NCBI GenBank assembly: GCA_005798335.1
Contig: SYJV01000016.1
Location: 1 to 33,361 of the forward strand
Source of the DNA: Planctomycetaceae bacterium
GTDB lineage: Bacteria > Planctomycetota > Planctomycetia > Pirellulales > Pirellulaceae
Direction of reading: 5' to 3'
Length of the DNA: 33,361 bases
Below, piece after piece: positions 1-6,268 of this stretch. The number at the start of each line of letters is the position of its first letter. Within the stretch, counting starts at the first letter, position 1. The notes beneath the pieces are model-generated. The model saw nothing but the letters and a program-made list of their open reading frames with translations. It was not told the DNA's origin and ran no database searches. A program made the translations under genes and the position numbers.

Positions 1-923
1 CGGGTTTTTTTCCGGGAATCATCCTTTATCTCAGCTACTGGTTTCCAGATCGCGAGCGAGCCAAGATGACCGCGTTCTTTATGCTCGCCATTGGGTTATC
101 GAACGTGCTGGGAAATCCGATTTCAGGTTGGATTATGGATCAATTCAACGGCGTCAACGGAATGCATGGCTGGCAATGGCTGTTCTTGCTCGAGGGTCTG
201 CCGACCGCTTTAGTTGGGTTTTTGGTTTTGATCTACCTCAGTGATTCGCCGCGCGACGCACGCTGGCTCGACGACGATCAACGCCAGTGGCTGCTGACAC
301 GGATCGAGGAGGAAGATCGTTCGCGCCGCCAGCAGCATGGTCCGGATCGCTGGCAGGCAATGGTTCAGCCGCGCGTTTGGTTGCTCATCGCGATCTATTT
401 TACGGTGGCAGTTGGTTCGAATGCGGGAGGAGCATACTTTCCGACGCTCATCAAGCAACAATACCAACAGGCTACTAATCTGCAGATCGGACTGCTGACC
501 GCGCTGCCTCATCTTTGTGCAATCATCACGATGTCACTCGTGGGAATCAGCTCTGACCGCTCGGGAGAACGCCGCTGGCATCTGGCTGGTTCCGCGCTGG
601 TTGCCGCAATTGGTTGGAGCCTCGTGGCGTATGGCCCTACGCCGATCGTGGCGCTAATCGGATTGTGTATCGCGCAAGCTGGAATGATGAGCATGCTGCC
701 TGTCTTCTGGACCATACCGAGTGCGTTTCTGTCGGGAGCGGCTGCGGCCGGCGGTATTGCACTTATCAACTCGGTCGCCAATATCGGAGGTTTCTTCGGG
801 CCCACGATCCTCGGGCAACTGGGACTCCAAGCGATTGCGATGTTCCTGTTTTTCGGGTCCGTGCTGACAGCAATCGCGGTACGCAATACTTCGATTGCTC
901 AAGTATCACTCAACAAGCAATGA
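1..923 (+). CDS. MFS transporter, anion:cation symporter-like (5' truncated)
   Basis: The open frame runs from base 3 to the stop at 921-923, giving 306 residues with no start, so the gene begins upstream of the window. The first residues read GFFPGIILYLSYWFP followed by DRERAK, which matches the region around TM4 and the cytoplasmic loop of the anion:cation symporter (ACS) branch of the major facilitator superfamily. That branch carries organic anions such as sugar acids and aromatic acids. The rest has a hydrophilic central loop (DSPRDARWLDDDQRQW, then a charged stretch ending near base 350) and about six further hydrophobic segments, as expected for the second half of a 12-TM carrier of roughly 430 residues. 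The methionine at base 66 is internal, not the start. The stop lies 10 bases before the preferred start of the SDR gene, so the two are probably co-transcribed. The substrate cannot be named from this fragment. Confidence 0.85.
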   Translation, partial: GFFPGIILYLSYWFPDRERAKMTAFFMLAIGLSNVLGNPISGWIMDQFNGVNGMHGWQWLFLLEGLPTALVGFLVLIYLSDSPRDARWLDDDQRQWLLTRIEEEDRSRRQQHGPDRWQAMVQPRVWLLIAIYFTVAVGSNAGGAYFPTLIKQQYQQATNLQIGLLTALPHLCAIITMSLVGISSDRSGERRWHLAGSALVAAIGWSLVAYGPTPIVALIGLCIAQAGMMSMLPVFWTIPSAFLSGAAAAGGIALINSVANIGGFFGPTILGQLGLQAIAMFLFFGSVLTAIAVRNTSIAQVSLNKQ

Positions 924-928
924 GGTAA
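922..928 (+). promoter_or_regulatory. Ribosome binding site deciding the SDR start
   Basis: GAGGTAA directly overlaps the stop codon of the MFS gene and sits about 8 bases before a TTG codon at 934. This favours TTG 934 over the ATG at 895, which lies inside the MFS gene and has no purine-rich leader. Confidence 0.5.
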
Positions 929-933
929 CCAAG

Positions 934-1752
934 TTGGATTCACTTTTCTCGTTAACTGGACGAGTCGCAGTTGTTTCCGGCGCTGCCCAAGGGATGGGGC
1001 GTGCGACGGCGATCGCCTTAGCTCGACACGGAGCGGACGTCGTCCTCGTCGATCGCAACAAGAGCGGTGCGGAAGCGACTGCCGAGCAACTCCGAGAGTT
1101 CGGCCACAAATCGATGGTGACGTCCGTCGACGTCTCGAACCCAGAGGCTGTCGTCGAGTTGTTTCGCCAAGTTGACGCCGACTTTGGTCGCGTCGATTTT
1201 CTAGGCAATATCGCGGGGGACGGTCACTTGTCGAAGCCTGAAGAGCTGACGATTGCCGATCTTCAGCGCGTGTTGCAGAATCTGGTCGTTGGGCGATTTG
1301 CCATGTGCCAGGAAGGGGGCCGACGAATGTTGGCTCAGGGACGCGGCTCGATCATGAATATCGGTTCGCTCGCCAGTTCCACCGCTTTAGGTCGAAGCCA
1401 TATCGCCTACAGTATGGCCATGGGGGCAGTGATTCAGATGACACGCGAACTAAGTACCGACTGGAGCCATCGCGGAGTTCGTGTGAATTGCATCACCCCC
1501 GCGCAAGTCGTGAACCCGAGCCTGCAATCTCGCATGGCCAACGACCCTACGCTCGAAGGCCGTTTTCTTCGCGGCATTCCCGCCGGGAGACTTGGCCAGC
1601 CCAAAGACATCATGGGGCTAGCGGTACTACTGGCTTCGGATGCTTCGGAATGGATTACCGGAGCCATCATTCCAATGGATGGTGGCAATATGGCAATGAA
1701 TGCTGGTGGAACGCCGGGACATGAGAAGAGTGTGGTGCAGATGTTTCGGTAA
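934..1752 (+). CDS. SDR family oxidoreductase with altered YxxxK motif
   Basis: A classical short-chain dehydrogenase/reductase of 272 residues from TTG 934 (285 from ATG 895). Visible features are the Rossmann glycine motif SGAAQGMG, an acidic residue after beta-2 (VLVDRN) that usually favours NAD(H), the NIAG segment and the C-terminal WITGAIIPMDGG. The catalytic region reads NIGSLASS then AYSMAMG. Ser and Tyr are present, but the position of the invariant lysine of Tyr-x-x-x-Lys is a methionine (Y159, M163 from the TTG start; codons tac...atg at 1408-1422). In the family that lysine lowers the tyrosine pKa and binds the nicotinamide ribose, so activity may be lost or changed. Context between an MFS carrier and a 2-oxoacid dehydrogenase suggests oxidation of an imported hydroxy acid or polyol, but this is inference. 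Confidence 0.87.
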   Translation: MDSLFSLTGRVAVVSGAAQGMGRATAIALARHGADVVLVDRNKSGAEATAEQLREFGHKSMVTSVDVSNPEAVVELFRQVDADFGRVDFLGNIAGDGHLSKPEELTIADLQRVLQNLVVGRFAMCQEGGRRMLAQGRGSIMNIGSLASSTALGRSHIAYSMAMGAVIQMTRELSTDWSHRGVRVNCITPAQVVNPSLQSRMANDPTLEGRFLRGIPAGRLGQPKDIMGLAVLLASDASEWITGAIIPMDGGNMAMNAGGTPGHEKSVVQMFR

Positions 1753-1760
1753 GGGTGTCG

Positions 1761-1840
1761 TTGGTCATTAGTCGTTGGTCATTTGTTGTTGGTTGTTTGT
1801 TGTTGGTTGTTTGTTGTTGGTTGTTTGTTGTTGGTTGTTT
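1761..1840 (+). repeat. Heptamer array R1 (TTGGTCA orientation)
   Basis: Eleven heptamers and a partial one between the SDR stop and the four-helix-bundle gene. It starts TTGGTCA, TTAGTCG, TTGGTCA, then alternates TTTGTTG and TTGGTTG four times, in effect a 14-bp unit. The outer units are the reverse complement of the TGACCAA units found after the next gene. Confidence 0.9.
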
Positions 1841-1850
1841 GGGAGAGATC

Positions 1851-2228
1851 ATGGGTTCTCGGCCGTTTGAGGAGCTTCGCGTCTATCGGCTGGCCGAGGA
1901 GTTGGCAGATGTTATCTGGGGAGTTGCGAGAAGGTGGGATCGATTTGCGATGGACACCGTCGGCAAGCAACTTGTTCGTGCGGCGGATAGCATCGGAGCA
2001 AATATCGCCGAAGGGAGCGGACGTGGCTCGTTTCAAGACAATCGTCGGTTTGTGCGGATCGCTAGAGGTTCGCTCTATGAGACACGACACTGGTTAAGGA
2101 GAGCATTTCAACGCGAGCTCCTCTCTAAGGAAGAAACTGAGAAGATCAAACCGCTAATAACAAAACTTGGCCCACAGCTCAACGCCTACCTCAACTCCAT
2201 CGGCCCCAAAAAGACCAACAACCAATGA
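1851..2228 (+). CDS. Four helix bundle protein (23S rRNA IVS / S23 family)
   Basis: A 125-residue protein. ATG 1851 is chosen because GGGAGA lies just upstream; an earlier ATG-less frame would translate the repeat array. The sequence follows the four-helix-bundle family first seen in 23S rRNA intervening sequences: FEELRVYRLAEELADVIW, then the signature QLVRAADSIGANIAEGSGRG, then FVRIARGSLYETRHWL. Family members are short basic helical proteins, probably RNA- or DNA-binding, of unsettled function; related Avd proteins serve diversity-generating retroelements. The gene is flanked by heptamer arrays in opposite orientation, and its own stop codon (2226-2228) is the first TGA of the downstream array. 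The last residues, KKTNNQ, are encoded by degenerate repeat. No reverse transcriptase or rRNA is nearby. It interrupts an otherwise metabolic operon, so it may be an inserted element. Confidence 0.87.
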   Translation: MGSRPFEELRVYRLAEELADVIWGVARRWDRFAMDTVGKQLVRAADSIGANIAEGSGRGSFQDNRRFVRIARGSLYETRHWLRRAFQRELLSKEETEKIKPLITKLGPQLNAYLNSIGPKKTNNQ

Positions 2229-2379
2229 CAAATGACGAATGACAAATGACGAATGACCAATGACGAATGACGAATGACCAATGACCAATGACGAATGACG
2301 AATGACCAATGACCAATGACAAATGACAAATGACAAATGACCGGCAACCAAGGACTAATGACCAATGACCAATGACGAA
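2213..2379 (+). repeat. Heptamer array R2 (TGACCAA orientation)
   Basis: From 2226 there are 22 consecutive heptamers of the form TGAC(C/G/A)AA, 20 of which begin with TGA; the exceptions are at 2345 (CAACCAA) and 2352 (GGACTAA). Degenerate copies at 2213-2225 encode the C-terminus of the preceding gene. The array ends inside the first codons of the E1 gene, supplying its ATG at 2365. It is inverted relative to R1. Confidence 0.95.
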
Positions 2380-4470
2380 CTCCCGCCACACCTCCTTTTC
2401 CGCCTTTACAAAACCATGCAAATTATCCGGCAGACGGAAGAGGAACTGGCGCGATGTCATCAGCGCGGGCTGATTCACGGCGCTTGCCATACGTACGTCG
2501 GCCAGGAGGCTATTGCCACCGGCGTCTGTGCGCACTTGACCGAGCTTGACCCGATCTTCTCTACCCACCGCGGACATGGCCATGCCTTGGCAAAAGGGAT
2601 GCCGCCGCAGGAACTGATCTCGGAGCTGTTTGGCCGCGAAACCGGGTGCTCGCGCGGTCGTGGCGGCAGCATGCACCTGTTCTCACCTGAGATCGGCATG
2701 ATGGGGACCAGCGGTATTGTCGGTCCGTGCCTTCTCCAGGCTTGTGGCGGCGGTTACAGTTCGAAACTACTCAAGAATGGGACTGTTGCGGCGGCGTTCT
2801 TTGGAGATGGCGCGGTCAATAACGGAGCCTTCCACGAAGGACTGAACATGGCCAGCATCTGGAAACTGCCTGTCCTGTTTATCTGCGAGAACAATCAGTA
2901 TGCGACCGAAGTTCCCTTTTCCTATTCGAGCGGCAATCCGAGTGTTGGATCGCGAGGAGTTGCCTATGGGATCCCTGGCATAACCGTCGATGGCAACGAT
3001 GTGCTGGAGATTTACCGAGTTGCCGAAGAGGCCGTTGCGCGAGCCAGGAACGGCGGCGGTCCGACGCTGATCGAATGCAAAACTTACCGCACCCGCGCCC
3101 ATTCGGAAGGGATGAGTGATTTTACGTATCGCACCAAGGAGGAAGTCGCGGCTTGGAAAGAAAAATGTCCGATCGCGAAATTGAGGGCAGCGGTGGTTAG
3201 TCATTTGTCATTGGTCACTGGTCAGTCGTCATTAGTTGCTGGTCAGTCGTCATTGGCTGAGGAGTCGGTGCAGCTTCAGTTCGATAAGATTGAGCAGGAG
3301 GTTGCGCAAGCTGTCCAGGAAGCTAGGGCTTTTGCTGAAGCCAGTTTACCTCCCTCTGCCGAATCGGCAACGAATCATGTCTATGCCAATTCCCACCACT
3401 TATCTAAACCCACAAGCACTCGGACGAACGACCAACGACCAATGACCAATGACCAACGACTAATGACGAATGACCAAGGACCAATGACTAACGACCGCAC
3501 ATTGTCCTTCGTCGCGGCCACCCTCGAAGCACTCGATTGTGCGATGGCCGCCGATTCGAATATCTTCGTAATGGGCGAAGGGATTGGGAAACGGGGCGGG
3601 AATTTCACTACGACGCTGGGTCTGTACGAAAAATATGGAGCCGATCGTCTTTGCGATACGCCAATTTGCGAACGGGGTTTCGTTGGTCTGGCGTGTGGCG
3701 CGGCCATGACGGGGACGCGACCGGTTATCGACTTCATGTTCATCGATTTCATCAACGATTCATTCGGAGAAATTGTAAACCAGATTGCGAAGATGCAGTA
3801 CATGAGCAGCGGCCGACTGAAGATGCCGCTACTGCTGCGCGGCTGCGGAGGGGTAGGTCATTCGGCCGCGACGCACCATTCCGGAATGTACCATTCGATC
3901 TATTCGCACATTCCGGGTTTGCGCGTAGTCTTGCCATCCAATCCATACGACGCCAAAGGGTTGCTGGCTCACGCCCTAAGGAGCGACGATCCGGTGTTGT
4001 TCCTAGAACACCGCGAGCTGATGAAGACCAAGGGGCCTGTTCCGCTCGAGCACTACGAGATTCCCTTTGGCAAAGCCCGCGTCGCTCGAACGGGTACTGA
4101 TGTCACCGTCGTCGCCCTATCGTTGATGGTTCAACACACATTGCAAGCCGCCGAGCAACTCGCCAGTGAAAATGTTTCGGTCGAAGTCATTGATCCGCGG
4201 ACTGTCTCTCCTCTTGATCTCGACTGCATTCTACAATCGGTTGCCAAGACAGGTCGCTTGTTGGTGGTGGACGAAGCCTTCGGCCCCTGCGGTTTTGCCT
4301 CGGAAATTGCGGCACAGGTCGCCGATGCGGGATTCAATGATCTCGATGCCCCAATCAAGCGCATTCATGGCGCATTTGCTCCTACTCCGTACGCACCAAC
4401 CCTCGAAAGCGCCGTAACGCCTCGAGTGGACCACATCCAGACAGCCATTCGCGAACTAGTTAGGGAGTAG
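2365..4470 (+). CDS. Fused 2-oxoacid dehydrogenase E1 alpha-beta (thiamine diphosphate dependent)
   Basis: A 701-residue fusion of both subunits of the heterotetrameric E1 of pyruvate/acetoin/branched-chain 2-oxoacid dehydrogenases, which decarboxylates a 2-oxo acid on thiamine diphosphate and reductively acylates E2. Residues about 1-350 are E1alpha: STHRGHGHA (residues 66-74), RGRGGSMH, and the ThDP/Mg motif GDG at 147-149 with the paired asparagines at 176-177. Residues about 378-701 are E1beta: MGEGIGKRGGNF, DTPICERGF with the conserved activating glutamate, and VIDPRTVSPLD near the C-terminal domain. Two heptamer arrays are read in frame, near residues 278-299 (inside the E1alpha C-terminal region) and 353-378 (the subunit linker, repeating TNDQRPM-like heptapeptides). 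ATG 2365 lies in array R2 with no Shine-Dalgarno sequence. Pyruvate, acetoin and branched-chain substrates cannot be told apart here. Confidence 0.9.
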   Translation: MTNDELPPHLLFRLYKTMQIIRQTEEELARCHQRGLIHGACHTYVGQEAIATGVCAHLTELDPIFSTHRGHGHALAKGMPPQELISELFGRETGCSRGRGGSMHLFSPEIGMMGTSGIVGPCLLQACGGGYSSKLLKNGTVAAAFFGDGAVNNGAFHEGLNMASIWKLPVLFICENNQYATEVPFSYSSGNPSVGSRGVAYGIPGITVDGNDVLEIYRVAEEAVARARNGGGPTLIECKTYRTRAHSEGMSDFTYRTKEEVAAWKEKCPIAKLRAAVVSHLSLVTGQSSLVAGQSSLAEESVQLQFDKIEQEVAQAVQEARAFAEASLPPSAESATNHVYANSHHLSKPTSTRTNDQRPMTNDQRLMTNDQGPMTNDRTLSFVAATLEALDCAMAADSNIFVMGEGIGKRGGNFTTTLGLYEKYGADRLCDTPICERGFVGLACGAAMTGTRPVIDFMFIDFINDSFGEIVNQIAKMQYMSSGRLKMPLLLRGCGGVGHSAATHHSGMYHSIYSHIPGLRVVLPSNPYDAKGLLAHALRSDDPVLFLEHRELMKTKGPVPLEHYEIPFGKARVARTGTDVTVVALSLMVQHTLQAAEQLASENVSVEVIDPRTVSPLDLDCILQSVAKTGRLLVVDEAFGPCGFASEIAAQVADAGFNDLDAPIKRIHGAFAPTPYAPTLESAVTPRVDHIQTAIRELVRE
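3197..3259 (+). repeat. Heptamer array R3 inside E1 alpha (TTGGTCA orientation)
   Basis: Nine heptamers (TTAGTCA, TTTGTCA, TTGGTCA, CTGGTCA, GTCGTCA, TTAGTTG, CTGGTCA, GTCGTCA, TTGGCTG) lie inside the E1 coding frame after WKEKCPIAKLRA and before the last E1alpha helix. They encode a Ser/Leu/Val-rich stretch. The two TAG-containing units fall out of the reading frame. Confidence 0.85.
3422..3496 (+). repeat. Heptamer array R4 in the E1 alpha-beta linker (TGACCAA orientation)
   Basis: Eleven units, the last partial. Those starting at 3436, 3457 and 3478 are in phase with the reading frame and begin CGA, CGA and GGA, so no stop occurs. Of the eight units in other phases, five begin TGA. The product is a repeating heptapeptide around TNDQRPM. 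The array is inverted relative to R3. Confidence 0.92.
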
Positions 4471-4609
4471 GCATTAGGCATTAGGCATTAGCGACCAATG
4501 ACAAATGACTAGTGACGAATGAAAAATGAGAAATAAAAAATGCAAAATGACTTGTGACTAATCACTAATGACCAATGACAAATGACCAAGGACCAATGAC
4601 CAATGACTA
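4471..4609 (+). repeat. Heptamer array R5 between E1 and E2
   Basis: The E1-E2 gap begins with three AGGCATT-type heptamers (about 4479-4491), continues with decayed A-rich copies, and ends with clean TGACCAA/TGACAAA units. The last unit provides the ATG (4603) of the E2 gene. Confidence 0.85.
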
Positions 4610-6018
4610 TTTCAATCAAAATTCCGCGTCTTGGCTGGTCGATGGAAGAAGGCGTTTTCGGCGAATGGCTGAAAGCCCCAGGAGAGTTTGTGCAAGCTGG
4701 CGAAATGATCTTTCTTTTGGAAGGCGAAAAAGCAGCTCAAGAAATCGAATCGTTCGACTCCGGCTACTTGTGTGTCCCCGCGGACGCACCGCAACCAGGG
4801 ACGACTGTCAAGGTTGGCGAGGTGATCGGGTTCTTGCTGGCAGAGGGTGAACCAGTTCCAACATCCGTGCGAGTCATTTCTTCCGACTCGCCTACCAACC
4901 AGCCGCTTGCGCCGGCTTCTTCCCAGTCTTCCTGTCACGCTCCACAACTCACAACATCTCACAACACAGCATCTCACAGTACGCTTCATCCAGCAGCAAC
5001 CAATTCAACAGCTTCCCTTCATTCCTCAAGTCCACGCGCTGCCGGTCCCGCGGCTCGACGATTGGCTCGCGAACTGGGCATCGATCTCAACGCAGTCTTC
5101 ACGCCGGACGCGACCGGACGTGTCCTCAGCGAAGACGTTCAGCGAGCCGCTGCGCGGGGCAGCGTGAAGCCTCAATTCGATCGCCCAATCGCCACGCCGC
5201 GTGCTCGAAGGCGAGCGCGGGAACTAGGCGTTGACTGGAGTCGCCTGACAGGTACTGGCCGAAACGGCCGAATCCGCGAACGAGATGTTCAGATCCCATC
5301 ACAGATCGAATTCAGTGAAGCTCCCTCCCAAGAGCCCGCTCCGACGGAGCCCGGGCGTCACGTTCCCGCCTCGAAGCTACGCCTCTCCATCGCCAAACGT
5401 ATGACGATGGGCGCACACCAAGCGGCGCCGGTCACCTTGACCACCAAAATCAATGCGTCAACTTTGGTTGCTTTTCGAGAGCAACTTAAACAGGACGCTG
5501 CCGGCCTCGTACCCAGCTACAACGACATCCTGATTCATTTCACAGCTCAAACACTTCGCCAGATGCCGGACCTTAATGCCTGTTGGTATCGCAACGGCAT
5601 TTACATCTACGACACCATTCACATTGCGACGGCGGTCGATACGTCGGATGGCCTATTGGCTCCGATCGTTCGCCACGCCGATCAACGGACTCTACTCGAA
5701 ATCGCGGAACAAACGCGTCAGCTCGTCGCCCAAGCGCGCGCGGGACAGTTGACTTTAAATCAGCTCATCGGTGGTACCTTTACTATCTCGAACCTGGGAA
5801 TGTTCGGAATCGATGCCTTCACGCCGGTCCTTAATCTGCCACAGGCCGCGATTTTGGGAATAGGTCGGATTGTCGAAGAGCCCGTCCTCCGCAACGGTCG
5901 GCTGGAAGTCGGCCAGACACTGACGCTCAGCCTAACATTCGACCACCGCGTCGTGGACGGCGCTCCTGCTGCTCGTTGGCTGCAATGCCTCTGCCAACGG
6001 ATTGAGGAACAAGTTTGA
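4603..6018 (+). CDS. 2-oxoacid dehydrogenase E2, dihydrolipoamide acyltransferase
   Basis: 471 residues. An N-terminal lipoyl domain (1-80) has the lipoylation motif EGEKA with lysine 43. A Ser/Thr/His-rich linker follows (about 90-135). Two segments then resemble peripheral subunit-binding domains: AARRLARELGIDLNAVF...GRVLSEDVQ (about 140-171) and ARRRARELGVDWSRLTGTGRNGRI (about 190-215). The catalytic domain (about 232-471) holds FDHRVVDGAPAARWL with the active-site histidine 448 and DG at 452-453. It moves acyl groups from lipoate to CoA and forms the core binding the fused E1. ATG 4603 sits in the last heptamer of R5 and no Shine-Dalgarno sequence is seen. No E3 (dihydrolipoamide dehydrogenase) gene is in the window. 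The linker DNA (about 4925-4985) is low-complexity with repeated CATCTCACA. Confidence 0.92.
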   Translation: MTISIKIPRLGWSMEEGVFGEWLKAPGEFVQAGEMIFLLEGEKAAQEIESFDSGYLCVPADAPQPGTTVKVGEVIGFLLAEGEPVPTSVRVISSDSPTNQPLAPASSQSSCHAPQLTTSHNTASHSTLHPAATNSTASLHSSSPRAAGPAARRLARELGIDLNAVFTPDATGRVLSEDVQRAAARGSVKPQFDRPIATPRARRRARELGVDWSRLTGTGRNGRIRERDVQIPSQIEFSEAPSQEPAPTEPGRHVPASKLRLSIAKRMTMGAHQAAPVTLTTKINASTLVAFREQLKQDAAGLVPSYNDILIHFTAQTLRQMPDLNACWYRNGIYIYDTIHIATAVDTSDGLLAPIVRHADQRTLLEIAEQTRQLVAQARAGQLTLNQLIGGTFTISNLGMFGIDAFTPVLNLPQAAILGIGRIVEEPVLRNGRLEVGQTLTLSLTFDHRVVDGAPAARWLQCLCQRIEEQV

Positions 6019-6060
6019 ACTCAATCAAGGACCGGCGCGGAAATAAACTGTCGAAATGAA

Positions 6061-6122
6061 TGTCGCCTTTCGCTCCGCGAAAGTAGCGTTGCGTCGGTTC
6101 TTTCGCGGAGCGAAAGACGACA
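6061..6122 (+). repeat. REP-like palindromic element, copy 1
   Basis: Inverted arms 6061-6083 and 6100-6122 (23 nt, one mismatch by eye) around a 16-nt loop. Each arm contains its own small palindrome, CTTTCGC-TCC-GCGAAAG. It lies 43 bp after the E2 stop and could also terminate that transcript. A second copy lies at 11154-11234. Confidence 0.85.
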
Positions 6123-6181
6123 ATAAAAAACCGCACGATGCTTATCGATGTGTCGACCACGAGGGATAATTGAAATTTCGC

Positions 6182-6207
6182 TTGACGTTCTCGGATTGTC
6201 TGATAAT
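6182..6207 (+). promoter_or_regulatory. Possible promoter for the GntR gene
   Basis: TTGACG (6182-6187) and GATAAT (6202-6207) each match the sigma-70 hexamers at five of six positions, but the 14-nt spacer is short. It is the best candidate in the 250-bp gap before the GntR gene. Confidence 0.3.
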
Positions 6208-6268
6208 CTAAGAGCCTTTATTGAGCCCGCTCAATCCGTTTCAATCCAATCGCCCGGACAATTCCTGT

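Noticed and set aside
1851-2228. Diversity-generating retroelement accessory (Avd) gene
   Set aside because: The fold family is related, but there is no reverse transcriptase, template or variable repeat nearby.
2191-2676. 161-residue - strand frame over array R2 and the E1 start
   Set aside because: It is the antisense of the TGACCAA array, whose reverse complement is stop-free, and of the E1 gene; its product is only VIGHSSF-like repeats followed by antisense of E1.
1761-4609. CRISPR array
   Set aside because: The repeats are contiguous 7-bp units with no unique spacers and no cas genes.
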